Numbered from the stretch's first letter, positions 1 through 6,451 are shown. The stretch is DNA of 11,751 nt from Methanoregulaceae archaeon (GCA_028679325.1 JAJRBS010000059.1:1-11751); one strand, 5' to 3'. Program-made: numbers and translations. The notes: generated by a model not told the origin, from the sequence alone.

Positions 1-14
1 GGATTGAATCTCAC

Positions 15-323
15 ATGACCAAATTCTACATGAAATGGCAGTTGAATCCACTGTTTACTCCTTCAAATCCGGAAGAGAGAGTGAAACTCTGGCTATCATT
101 GCTGGAAATGACGAAAGCGGATTTAAAATCCGGTAGTATAACAGACTGGGGAGTCTGCAGCGACAGCAGTGAAGGGTACGCTTTTGCTGAAACCGATGAA
201 AAAACAATGCATGCGTCGATACTCAAGTATATTCCCTATATCAGTTTCGACATCAAGCCGGTAATCGCCGTCGATCACGTCATCGCAAATATTAAACAGG
301 CGGCAGCAGCGGCGAAAAAATGA
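15..323 (+). CDS. Small conserved protein of unknown function, possibly 5'-incomplete
   Basis: Encodes 102 residues if it starts at the ATG at 15; a second in-frame ATG at 30 would start the protein at MKWQLNP. The frame stays open to the window edge (codons ATT GAA TCT CAC precede the ATG) and there is no clear ribosome binding site in the 14 bases available, so the true start may lie outside. The protein is soluble, with no signal peptide or membrane helix, and ends in an alanine/lysine-rich helix. The pattern PEERVKLWLSLLEM, then TDWGVCSD, then YIPYISFDIKPV near the end resembles a family of about 95-residue proteins I associate with Methanomicrobiales, often in several paralogous copies. 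No function is known to me. A T-tract follows the stop codon. Confidence 0.75.
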   Translation: MTKFYMKWQLNPLFTPSNPEERVKLWLSLLEMTKADLKSGSITDWGVCSDSSEGYAFAETDEKTMHASILKYIPYISFDIKPVIAVDHVIANIKQAAAAAKK

Positions 324-335
324 GAAGGAACCATC

Positions 336-341
336 TTTTTT
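336..341 (+). terminator. T6 tract after the first gene
   Basis: Six T residues lie 12 bases after the TGA stop of the first gene. Archaeal RNA polymerase often stops at such U-rich runs without a hairpin. The next gene is on the other strand, so termination is expected here. Confidence 0.4.
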
Positions 342-381
342 ATTCTTCGAAGCCTTAACGGGAAGATTTCCGGCTCTCTCA

Positions 382-1179
382 CTATCTCTCACTTCTCTGA
401 CCTTTGAGGTCTGCCACGCTGACCTCAGGGTTGTGAAACCTCGCCCTCCCGGCAGTCTTCTTCCCGGCCTGGATAGCCTGGGTGGGACAGAGGTGAATAC
501 ACCCGCAGCAGAGTTCGCAGCGGTGTTTCCAGACCGGTCTGCCGTTGACGAGGTCGATGTTTCGTGCCGGGCAGATATCCCTGCAGGTTCCGCATGATGT
601 GCAGGCATCGCTGACGGTAAATGCCCGGTCTCTCTCGTGGACGCCGGCCGCAAAACGGGGATACATCAGGTGATGGATCAGCCCGCCGAAGGCGGAGAAA
701 GGCATCTCTTTGTCACCCCTTTCGATCGATGCGACAATCATCTCCAGCCTCTTGTCTGCAGCGGCGAGGACCCGGTCCCGTTTGTTTCCGGTGGGCGATC
801 CGTACAGAAGGATGTAATTTCCCGGCATCCTGACCGTGAAACCGGCATCAAGCCCTCGCCCGGGGCGCTTGGAAAGGATATCAGAGAGCTGCCGGAGGGT
901 TGAGCCCCCACCGGATCCTCCGAGGGTCACAAGGGCAAAAGTGTATGTCGACCGGGAGAGGTCAAGCCGTCCGGCAAATTCGGCGACCATCACCGGCAGG
1001 CCTGAGAAGTAGACCGGACAGACGATCCCGACCCTGTCTGCTCCGGGAAGGATATCCTCTTCTGTGCCTTGCAGCGATGCTACCGGGACGAGTTCGGTGT
1101 CCCCCAGTCCTGCGGCGACCTTCTTTGCTCCTGCAAGGGAGTTCCCTGTGCCGGTGAAGTAGTAGATGACTGTCTTCAT
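382..1179 (-). CDS. EFR1-type flavodoxin-ferredoxin fusion protein
   Basis: A 265-residue soluble electron carrier. The N-terminus (residues 3-14, with the phosphate-binding loop FTGTGNS at 8-14) is a flavodoxin-like FMN fold. The C-terminus has two [4Fe-4S] motifs: C193-x2-C196-x2-C199-x3-C203-P and C221-x2-C224-x2-C227-x3-C231-P, with an additional Cys at 225. This order and length fit the EFR1 family of flavodoxin-domain ferredoxins, which are common in strict anaerobes and are presumed to pass electrons between flavin and clusters to an unknown partner. The ATG at 1179 opens the canonical flavodoxin first strand MKTVIYYF; the upstream GAGAG is only a weak ribosome binding site. It is divergent from the SdpI-type gene, with 160 bases between them. 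The partner and physiological role cannot be told from the sequence. Confidence 0.9.
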   Translation of the reverse strand: MKTVIYYFTGTGNSLAGAKKVAAGLGDTELVPVASLQGTEEDILPGADRVGIVCPVYFSGLPVMVAEFAGRLDLSRSTYTFALVTLGGSGGGSTLRQLSDILSKRPGRGLDAGFTVRMPGNYILLYGSPTGNKRDRVLAAADKRLEMIVASIERGDKEMPFSAFGGLIHHLMYPRFAAGVHERDRAFTVSDACTSCGTCRDICPARNIDLVNGRPVWKHRCELCCGCIHLCPTQAIQAGKKTAGRARFHNPEVSVADLKGQRSER

Positions 1180-1251
1180 TCTCTCGTTATCCGGGTTTCA
1201 TGTTGAGGGAGATGAAGATACTGCCACTGAGGAGCCGCAGGATTATCAATC

Positions 1252-1271
1252 GAAAAAGAACTAAGCACTCC
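1252..1271 (+). repeat. Degenerate 20-base motif, copy 1
   Basis: The motif GAAAAAGAACTAAGCACTCC lies in the divergent intergenic region. A near match with one insertion and one deletion (GAAAAATACTAAGCAACTCC) occurs at 3514-3533. Both are intergenic and in the same orientation. Copy 1 runs straight into a short hairpin (CTCCC then GGGAG, ending near 1284). No function can be assigned. Confidence 0.3.
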
Positions 1272-1339
1272 CTCCTTCCGGGAGAAGATGACCAGCGGTT
1301 CCTGAAACATCTTATTCTTCTGCGTCGTATACTCAATGA

Positions 1340-1990
1340 ATGAGTCCTGTCCGCTATGGGATCATCGCTGTCCTCATCCTGACCCTGGGCATCACGATCT
1401 TTACCTATTCGGCTCTCCCGGACATGATCCCCTCTCACTGGAATATGGCCGGTGAGGTAGATGGGTACCTGCCGAAGATCTGGGGAGTGCTGATCATCCC
1501 GGTGATGTCGGTCCTCCTGACCGGACTCTTCTTTCTGCTGCCCCGAATCGATCCGCTGAAAGAGAATTACCGGAAATTCAGATCCTACTACGATGGGTTC
1601 ATCCTCGTTTTCCTGGTCTTTTTCTTCCTGATCCAGCTCCAGATCATCCTCTGGGGTCTCGGCTACCAGGTTAGCCCCAACCTCATCATTCCTCTCCTTG
1701 CAGGGGGTTTGTTCATCTACCTCGGATTCCTGATCGAACATGCAGAGCAGAACTGGTTCGTGGGGATACGGACCCCCTGGACCCTCTCCAGTAAGGAGGT
1801 CTGGAACAAGACCCACGCCCTGGGAGGAAAACTCTTCAAGATCGCCGGCATCATCGCCATGGCTGGTGTGTTCTTCGGGGACTACGCGCTCTGGTTCGTC
1901 CTGGTCCCGGTTCTTGCCGTCGCCATCTTCACCATGGTGTACTCATACGTCGAGTACCAGAGAGTGATGAAAGGCTCAGTCGCCGGGTGA
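1340..1990 (+). CDS. SdpI-family (DUF1648) integral membrane protein
   Basis: A 216-residue protein with about six membrane helices (roughly 7-24, 47-67, 86-107, 115-132, 166-181 and 184-203). It contains the DUF1648 signature LPDMIPSHWNMAGEVDGY at 27-43 and the SdpI signature at 138-159, with key residues N138-W139, G142-I-R-T-P and W155. In Bacillus, SdpI gives immunity to the SdpC toxin and acts as a signalling membrane protein; archaeal members have no demonstrated toxin partner and none is visible here. The start at 1340 is preceded by another ATG in a different frame at 1336 and has no ribosome binding site, so translation from a leaderless or very short transcript is possible. It ends 197 bases before the start chosen for the MFS gene. 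Confidence 0.88.
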   Translation: MSPVRYGIIAVLILTLGITIFTYSALPDMIPSHWNMAGEVDGYLPKIWGVLIIPVMSVLLTGLFFLLPRIDPLKENYRKFRSYYDGFILVFLVFFFLIQLQIILWGLGYQVSPNLIIPLLAGGLFIYLGFLIEHAEQNWFVGIRTPWTLSSKEVWNKTHALGGKLFKIAGIIAMAGVFFGDYALWFVLVPVLAVAIFTMVYSYVEYQRVMKGSVAG

Positions 1991-2043
1991 GCGAAGGATA
2001 TCCGGTTCCTGAAAGGTCATGGATCCCGGAAAATCTCCGGTCC

Positions 2044-2057
2044 GCATAAAATATTTT
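2044..2057 (+). promoter_or_regulatory. TATA box for the MFS transporter gene
   Basis: CATAAAATATTTTG is a good archaeal TATA element between the SdpI-type gene and the MFS gene. The usual 25-base spacing puts transcription start near 2075, leaving a leader of about 110 bases before the chosen ATG at 2188, unusually long for a methanogen of this type. Confidence 0.55.
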
Positions 2058-2063
2058 GGGATG

Positions 2064-2119
2064 GACCGGCGGTTTTGTCTTTATCCCCCGTCTTGCCGGA
2101 AATGATAACCTCCCCGGTC
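2064..2119 (+). repeat. Imperfect inverted repeat upstream of the MFS gene
   Basis: GACCGG at 2064-2069 pairs with CCGGTC at 2114-2119, and GGTT at 2071-2074 pairs with AACC at 2107-2110, with a 1x3 internal loop and a 32-base apical loop. It falls around or just after the predicted transcription start, so it could be an RNA leader structure or an operator. Chance pairing in GC-rich DNA is possible. Confidence 0.3.
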
Positions 2120-2187
2120 AGTATTCCAAATCCTTTTTCCTCCAGTCGCCGAAGGATTTTACAGAGAACCAGGAACGGGAAGAAGCC

Positions 2188-3453
2188 ATGCAGGATAATC
2201 CAGCCGGGAAAATACCCTCCCTGTTCGGGATGCCACCGGAGAAGGGGAGGTGGGTGCTCGTTGCCGTTGGCCTGGTCATCAACCTCTGCCTTGGGGCGGT
2301 CTACTCCTGGAGTGTGTTCGTCGGACCGCTCACAGAGTATTTCTCCACGGATCTCGGCCAGGCTGTCACGGCAAACGATGTCCTCCTGCCCTACTCGGTC
2401 ATCCTCGCCGTCTTCGCCGTCACCATGGCCCTGACCGGGCGGTACGTGGAGAGTCACGGGCCGCGGAGGATCACTATGATCGGGGGGATCCTGGCAGGCC
2501 TCGGCTGGCTGCTGGCATCGACGGCCTCATCCATATTTCTCCTCTCTCTCACCTTCGGGGTTATCGGAGGGATAGGTATCGGGATCGCCTACGGTGCAAC
2601 CGTGGCTGTCGCTGCCCGATGGTTCCCTGACCGCCGGGGCCTCGCTGTCGGGCTGACGGTGTTCGGGGTCGGTTTCTCGGCCTTCATCACAGCCAACCTC
2701 GCCGGGTACTTCATTGACCTGTATGGCGTGATGAGCACCTTCCGTATCTTCGGGATCGGCATCATCATCGTCACCCTTCCGTTAGCCCTCCCTCTCGCTT
2801 TTCCTCCTGAAGGATGGAGACCTGCCGGCTGGAACCCCAAAAGCCCCGGTGAACACGCGGTGTGCGAATGCAACCGGAGGGAGATGGTCAGGACTTCCGC
2901 GTTCTATGGCCTCTGGATCTGCTACTTTATCGGGTGCATGGCCGGGCTGATGGCGGTCTCCATCTCGAAGCCGGTCGGGACCGAACTGCTGCAGATCGAG
3001 ACCGGCCTTGCCACCTTCCTCGTCGGGTTCTTCGCCATCTTCAACGGCGGCGGGAGGCTTCTCTTCGGGGTTCTCACCGACCGGCTCGACCCCCGGAACA
3101 CCGCCCTACTGACCTTTGCCCTGATAGCCCTCGCCTCCCTGGCCATGTGGCAGGTGCCGGTTACGGCTGTGTACATCATCACATTTGCAGTGCTCTGGTT
3201 ATGTCTCGGCGGCTGGCTCGCCATTGCACCGACGGCCACGGCCAGCTACTTCGGGACCTGCGATTATCCCCGGTGCTACGGCTTGGTCTTCCTCGCGTTT
3301 GGTGCCGGTGCCATCGCCGGTCCGCAGCTCGCCGGGTTCATCAGGACCGAAACCGGGACCTACCTCGGGGTCTTTCCCTGGGCTTTCGCATTAGCTATCG
3401 TCGGATTTGTCGTCGCGTGGATCCTGATGAGGACACCGGATCAAAAGTGGTAG
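2188..3453 (+). CDS. OFA-family MFS transporter (oxalate/formate antiporter-like)
   Basis: A 421-residue, 12-helix major facilitator protein. The frame is open back to an ATG at 2056, but I chose 2188 because homologues begin shortly before GRWVLVAVGLVINLCLGAVYSW (residues 20-41) and GGGAAGAA precedes this ATG. Family marks are ARWFPDRRGLAVGL at 143-156, motif-A-like loops GRYVESHGPRR (84-94) and GVLTDRLDPRN (294-304), and a conserved N-G-G-G-R (286-290) in helix 8. A cytoplasmic loop at about 205-235 carries two cysteines (C226, C228). OFA members exchange small carboxylates such as oxalate and formate. The helix 11 segment LAFGAGAIAGP (369-379) shows no lysine where OxlT uses a charged residue, so oxalate itself is doubtful. 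Substrate unknown; formate or another small organic acid would suit a methanogen. Confidence 0.9.
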   Translation: MQDNPAGKIPSLFGMPPEKGRWVLVAVGLVINLCLGAVYSWSVFVGPLTEYFSTDLGQAVTANDVLLPYSVILAVFAVTMALTGRYVESHGPRRITMIGGILAGLGWLLASTASSIFLLSLTFGVIGGIGIGIAYGATVAVAARWFPDRRGLAVGLTVFGVGFSAFITANLAGYFIDLYGVMSTFRIFGIGIIIVTLPLALPLAFPPEGWRPAGWNPKSPGEHAVCECNRREMVRTSAFYGLWICYFIGCMAGLMAVSISKPVGTELLQIETGLATFLVGFFAIFNGGGRLLFGVLTDRLDPRNTALLTFALIALASLAMWQVPVTAVYIITFAVLWLCLGGWLAIAPTATASYFGTCDYPRCYGLVFLAFGAGAIAGPQLAGFIRTETGTYLGVFPWAFALAIVGFVVAWILMRTPDQKW

Positions 3454-3513
3454 ACCTCAACAAATCCTGGGATCATTTAAGGATCTTGGCCAGAAGAGGA
3501 CTTTTCGGTGGAG

Positions 3514-3533
3514 GAAAAATACTAAGCAACTCC
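3514..3533 (+). repeat. Degenerate 20-base motif, copy 2
   Basis: GAAAAATACTAAGCAACTCC, the second copy of the intergenic motif seen at 1252-1271, lies between two convergent genes. No coding potential was seen in the 120-base gap around it. Confidence 0.3.
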
Positions 3534-3561
3534 TGAAAGGGTCCTATCCGAAAGGTGTTTT

Positions 3562-3570
3562 AAAAAAAAA
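3562..3570 (-). terminator. T9 terminator of the IPT-domain membrane protein gene
   Basis: On the minus strand, nine T residues start four bases after the TGA stop of the gene at 3574-4446. This is a typical archaeal U-tract terminator and the longest such run in the window. Confidence 0.6.
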
Positions 3571-3573
3571 TCC

Positions 3574-4446
3574 TCAACCCGTCTTTACTTCGAGTGCATT
3601 TTCCAGTTGGTCTTCCTTCCCGTCGCTGTTCGAAACGACTACTGTCCATTTACCAGCATCAAGATCAGCGGTCTTCACTTTTGTCGATATCTTGGTGGAG
3701 CTTGACGTAAGATCGTTGTAAATTGCCACTTTTGATCCCTGGGCGAGCCTTACTTCCTTGACCTGGTTCAGGTTCTCCCCATACAATGTGATCGTGCCCT
3801 CTTCGCCTTTTGTCATTGCATTCGGCACGATCTTCGTCAGGACGGGATCGGAACTGCCCTTTGTGCCTTCCACGGCCTTAGTTCCGAAGTAGAAGGCGGA
3901 GATCGCAGCGACAAGGGTACCTAAAATAGTGATCAGTTGTTGAGCGAGGTTTTCACTTGCTTCAGTATTACCGGTGACTAATCGCGTGACATTATAGCGC
4001 GTTTCATTGTTAAAGGTTCCCACAAGGCTCACAGCTACGACCTCCTCCTTTGGGTATGAATCGAGAATTTCCTGGGTTATATTTGTGGATTGGTAGGGCT
4101 TTCCTTGCCCCCACACATTTACCTGGTTGTACAGGAAAACCGAGCTCATCATGAAGAGAAGGATTAATGTCAGGGCGATAACTGCTCGAACGCTTCCTTC
4201 AGGCAACCCGAGTGTATTTTTTTTATCTGCCAGGCCGAATGACTTGAAAACCATTGCGAACAAACAGAGAGCGAGGATAAGGGAAATGACCCCCACAATG
4301 AGGAGTCCTGACAATAGGATTTCTGCCGTTTGTTTGGTATATGCATAAACGACTACCAAGATCATGGTACCAATTAAAAGCCCAACAATTATCGCCCACG
4401 GGGTGAGGTATATCTGTTTTTTTCCTTCAGTCATTTTCTCACACAT
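3574..4446 (-). CDS. Four-helix membrane protein with C-terminal IPT/TIG-like domain
   Basis: A 290-residue protein of unknown function. Membrane helices are at about 15-35, 43-66, 86-106 and 169-187. The loop between helices 3 and 4 has three N-x-T sequons (NIT 122, NET 147, NVT 152), consistent with an outside location. The segment before helix 3, LPEGSVRAVIAL (81-92), and FYFGTKAVE in helix 4 (185-193) are motifs I have seen in other membrane proteins of unknown function. Residues about 201-288 read like one IPT/TIG immunoglobulin-like beta domain (PVLTKIVPNA, then ITLYGENL). With four helices and the sequons outside, this domain would be cytoplasmic, which is unusual. The ATG at 4446 lies about 25 bases from a TATA box, so a leaderless start is likely; ATG 4434 is an alternative. 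It appears AT-richer than its neighbours, hinting at transfer. Confidence 0.75.
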   Translation of the reverse strand: MCEKMTEGKKQIYLTPWAIIVGLLIGTMILVVVYAYTKQTAEILLSGLLIVGVISLILALCLFAMVFKSFGLADKKNTLGLPEGSVRAVIALTLILLFMMSSVFLYNQVNVWGQGKPYQSTNITQEILDSYPKEEVVAVSLVGTFNNETRYNVTRLVTGNTEASENLAQQLITILGTLVAAISAFYFGTKAVEGTKGSSDPVLTKIVPNAMTKGEEGTITLYGENLNQVKEVRLAQGSKVAIYNDLTSSSTKISTKVKTADLDAGKWTVVVSNSDGKEDQLENALEVKTG

Positions 4447-4464
4447 GTATAGTTTTTATCCCGG

Positions 4465-4477
4465 TTAATTAATTTAT
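4465..4477 (-). promoter_or_regulatory. TATA box for the IPT-domain membrane protein gene
   Basis: The minus strand reads ATAAATTAATTAA. Its centre is about 25 bases from the ATG at 4446, so transcription would begin at or next to the start codon, giving a leaderless message. Confidence 0.5.
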
Positions 4478-4573
4478 CCGGAGATATTTTGGTAATGAAA
4501 AATCACCAAACCTTCCCGACAGGGTGTTCTTACCCCCCCCGTCACTTTTGCCATCCATCGTAAAGGTTAGACC

Positions 4574-4810
4574 ATGAAGGTCATCATCCTCTACATGTCC
4601 TCTCGCTGGATGAATACCGAGAAGGTGGCCAAAGCGATGGCCGAGTTTTTGAACGCAACACTCCCGGAGGTCGACTAATGTTTTTCAGATGAATACCCCA
4701 GAATGACCTGATCTGGTTCCGGTCCAAAATCCACGAAGGCAAATCTCATCATAGTCTCCTCACCGGTGCCTCCCGACTCGAAGCTGGCCAAAGGGCACAT
4801 CAGGATCCCT
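4574..4810 (+). pseudogene. Flavodoxin-domain gene remnant, frameshifted
   Basis: From ATG 4574, 34 codons read MKVIILYMSSRWMNTEKVAK and onward, then stop at TAA 4676. The pattern matches the first strand and phosphate loop of a flavodoxin (family form S-T-x-x-G-N-T-E-K), with the loop damaged. In another frame from 4705, DLIWFRSKIHEGKSHHSLL matches the family segment D-L-I-G-F-G-S-G-I-Y-F-G-K with three glycines replaced. The distance between the two segments (131 bases, about 44 codons) is what an intact flavodoxin would have. A weaker match, PPDSKLAK, lies in the first frame near 4770. The rest of the fold is not recognisable. I read this as a decayed single-domain flavodoxin gene; a functional 34-residue peptide is much less likely. 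The 3' limit is approximate. Confidence 0.6.
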
Positions 4811-4850
4811 CCAAAGATGTAACCGGGAAGCTCTCCTTTCTAAGCCGGCG

Positions 4851-4876
4851 ATAACTTCAATGGAAATGGTAGTTAT
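4851..4876 (+). repeat. Inverted repeat just before the secreted-protein promoter
   Basis: ATAACT at 4851-4856 and AGTTAT at 4871-4876 form a 6-base inverted repeat with a 14-base spacer, ending immediately before the TATA element at 4878-4887. The position would suit an operator, but the arms are short. Confidence 0.25.
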
Positions 4877-4877
4877 T

Positions 4878-4887
4878 CCAGTATAAT
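4878..4887 (+). promoter_or_regulatory. TATA box for the secreted-protein gene
   Basis: CCAGTATAAT gives a predicted transcription start near 4910 and a leader of about 50 bases before the ATG at 4963. A second AT-rich element (TTGATAATC, 4892-4900) could be an alternative. Confidence 0.4.
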
Positions 4888-4962
4888 CATCTTGATAATC
4901 AACCGCTGTCAATGGGAGCTAAGTGTCTGAATAGTCCGACACAAAAAGAAGGTAGAGAGAAC

Positions 4963-5730
4963 ATGAAACGTAACAGCGTTCCAAGAATCGCCATCAGCAT
5001 CGCACTGGTGCTGCTTTCAGTGGGTGGGTTTGCCATGGCAGCGACGACCACTACAGGCTCTATGTCAGACTCGGCCTCACTGGTCTGGACAACATCCACC
5101 GGAGGTGCAATCGATGGCGTGCTGGTGCCGGGCGAGCGCCAGTCAACCACCGTTTACGGAGAGAACACCCAGGCCTCGGGAGGGACGTCGTGGTATTCAC
5201 GGTCGATGGACCTGAATACAGCGCCCAGGACCTTTGGCCAGTACAACGTTGATTCCTTCAAGATGTTCACCTTTGATGGAATCAGCCAGAACAGGACCGG
5301 GAAGGCATCGTCCGACGAGTTCATCGGTATCGATACCATGGGCAGGCCAAATTCATCGCCGGCAACCATCGATCCGTTTGTCAAGCCGGGAACATTCCCA
5401 GCCTACCACAACGAGGTCAATGCAGGAAGTGCTTTCGACCTTGAGCAGGGATCACTCATGACCCAGGCCAGGACCAGGACCATCACCCCGCGTGCCGATG
5501 TCCCGGTCACCCTGGATTATGTCGTGGGACTGCAGGGCCTGAATGATAAACCCGCGGTAGGGTCCGCCAGTGCCTTCATCGACGGCCACCTTGAAGAGGG
5601 CGGACAGGACACCTGCGGAAAAACCATGGACGTCGTCTTCTCGGACGAATCAACCGCCAGCGGGTTGATCTACCGGTTCGACAAGTCAATGCTCTACGAG
5701 TCGGGATCATCCGCCATCTCGGTGTTCTGA
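4963..5730 (+). CDS. Secreted protein of unknown function
   Basis: The frame is open from ATG 4912, but the ATG at 4963 gives a clean 255-residue protein with GAAGGT upstream and a Sec signal peptide: a basic N-terminus (MKRNSVPR), a hydrophobic core at 9-24, and an AMA cleavage site with mature protein from A27. The mature part (about 229 residues) is rich in Ser, Thr, Gly and Asp, has no membrane anchor, lipobox or recognisable domain, and has one Cys (C218). A short hydrophobic strand VPVTLDYVVGLQGL (180-193) suggests beta structure. The gene stands alone between the flavodoxin remnant and a hairpin terminator. I do not recognise the family. It may be a cell-surface or secreted beta-rich protein, but this is inference from composition only. 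Confidence 0.75.
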   Translation: MKRNSVPRIAISIALVLLSVGGFAMAATTTTGSMSDSASLVWTTSTGGAIDGVLVPGERQSTTVYGENTQASGGTSWYSRSMDLNTAPRTFGQYNVDSFKMFTFDGISQNRTGKASSDEFIGIDTMGRPNSSPATIDPFVKPGTFPAYHNEVNAGSAFDLEQGSLMTQARTRTITPRADVPVTLDYVVGLQGLNDKPAVGSASAFIDGHLEEGGQDTCGKTMDVVFSDESTASGLIYRFDKSMLYESGSSAISVF

Positions 5731-5747
5731 GAAAAATCAGCGAGTTT

Positions 5748-5785
5748 CTGTGAAACCGGGGAGTTCCCCGGGTTTCACTGTTTTT
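5748..5785 (+). terminator. Hairpin plus T5 terminator of the secreted-protein gene
   Basis: Eighteen bases after the stop codon, GTGAAACCGGGGA (5750-5762) pairs with TCCCCGGGTTTCAC (5765-5778) through 13 base pairs with a single bulged G and a two-base turn, followed by TGTTTTT. It looks like a bacterial intrinsic terminator and is the strongest hairpin I found in the window. It could also act on convergent transcription from the gene at 5837-6304. Confidence 0.7.
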
Positions 5786-5836
5786 CAATTGGAGATTTTG
5801 TCCAGGACCTAATGGGCCATTTGTCCCGGTCTTCAC

Positions 5837-6304
5837 CTACCCGATCATTCCCAGTGCCGCCGATAACTCGGCCAGAGCCGCCTTCTCGGGATCGCTGACC
5901 GCAACCCCGTGCTCCTTTGAGGCCTCGGCGACCTTCTGGGCAAGGGCAAGCAGCCATTTTTTATAAGACAAGGCCTCATCGGCAGGGACCTTGGAGAGGG
6001 CGGCCGCGGCGGCCTTGCAGGAAGCGATGACCTTGGTCCGGTATCCGGCCATGTCCTGTTTCCAGAGGTGCTGCTGCTCCTTGATCAGGTCTTTTAATTT
6101 CGGCTGGGCCTCGGCAATCACCAGACCAGCGAGGGCGCTCCCGCTCGCGGACGCCAGGGCCGGCGGGGCCTGCATCATGGTCTTTGTCTCGCTCCAGATC
6201 CCCATGACGTTCGGGTCCGCAGCGATGACCGCCATCGAGACTGCATACGGGAGGGAGACCAGGGTCGTCCACTCATCAGCGGTAAAATTTTCCTTCATAA
6301 CCAT
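5837..6304 (-). CDS. Conserved alpha-helical protein of unknown function
   Basis: A 155-residue soluble protein, alanine- and lysine-rich and predicted almost wholly helical. It starts MVMKENFTADEWTTLVSLPY and ends in a patterned segment with ALSYKKWLLALAQKVAEASKE (about 111-131) and VSDPEKAALAELSAALG (136-152). The C-terminal pattern W-L-x2-A-x-K-V-A-E-A-x-K-E followed by V-S-x2-E-K-A-A-L-A-E-I/L resembles a family of uncharacterised proteins I recall from methanogens and some bacteria; no function comes with it. There is no signal peptide; the sole Cys is in the middle. The ATG at 6304 fits a TATA box about 36 bases upstream; ATG 6298 is an alternative. It is convergent with the secreted-protein gene and appears monocistronic. 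Confidence 0.75.
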   Translation of the reverse strand: MVMKENFTADEWTTLVSLPYAVSMAVIAADPNVMGIWSETKTMMQAPPALASASGSALAGLVIAEAQPKLKDLIKEQQHLWKQDMAGYRTKVIASCKAAAAALSKVPADEALSYKKWLLALAQKVAEASKEHGVAVSDPEKAALAELSAALGMIG

Positions 6305-6329
6305 ACTGGCATCATCTGTCAGGAAAGGA

Positions 6330-6346
6330 CATAATAATTATTTAAG
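6330..6346 (-). promoter_or_regulatory. TATA box for the gene at 5837-6304
   Basis: The minus strand reads CTTAAATAATTATTATG, close to the archaeal TTTAAATA consensus and the best-matching TATA element in the window. Transcription should start near 6315, giving a leader of about ten bases. Confidence 0.6.
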
Positions 6347-6443
6347 GTATTATCTGCAATCGCTGACACCCGGCTCTTTGTCCGGCTCTGATGACTGTTT
6401 TTGTGATTTTTTCCGGCAAGGCGCCTCCCGTCATCTCTTCGGG

Positions 6444-6451
6444 AAAAAAAA
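6444..6451 (-). terminator. T8 tract downstream of the radical SAM operon
   Basis: On the minus strand, eight T residues lie about 70 bases after the stop codon of the radical SAM gene and before the TATA box of the next minus-strand gene. It probably ends the amidohydrolase/radical SAM transcript. The remainder of 6347-6520 holds no gene that I can see. Confidence 0.45.

Noticed and set aside
123..653. 176-codon minus-strand frame overlapping the first gene and the EFR1-type gene
   Set aside because: It overlaps two well-supported genes, has an Arg/Ser/Pro-rich composition typical of an out-of-frame reading, and has no recognisable motif.
2862..3536. 224-codon frame inside the MFS gene
   Set aside because: It is Arg/His/Pro-rich and fully overlaps the transporter, whose 12 helices and signature loops are clear.
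4533..4540. Run of eight C residues
   Set aside because: A simple homopolymer in a decaying intergenic region; possible sequencing slip but no functional reading.
4676..4840. Open minus-strand frame opposite the flavodoxin remnant (ending ILGYSSEKH)
   Set aside because: About 50 codons with no good start before an upstream stop. The opposite strand gives a specific two-segment flavodoxin match, so I treat this as a shadow, though it was a close call.
6384..6400. CTGATGA / CTGA-like elements suggesting a C/D box small RNA
   Set aside because: The C box needs a purine before TGATGA, and no matching internal D' and C' boxes occur at the proper distances.
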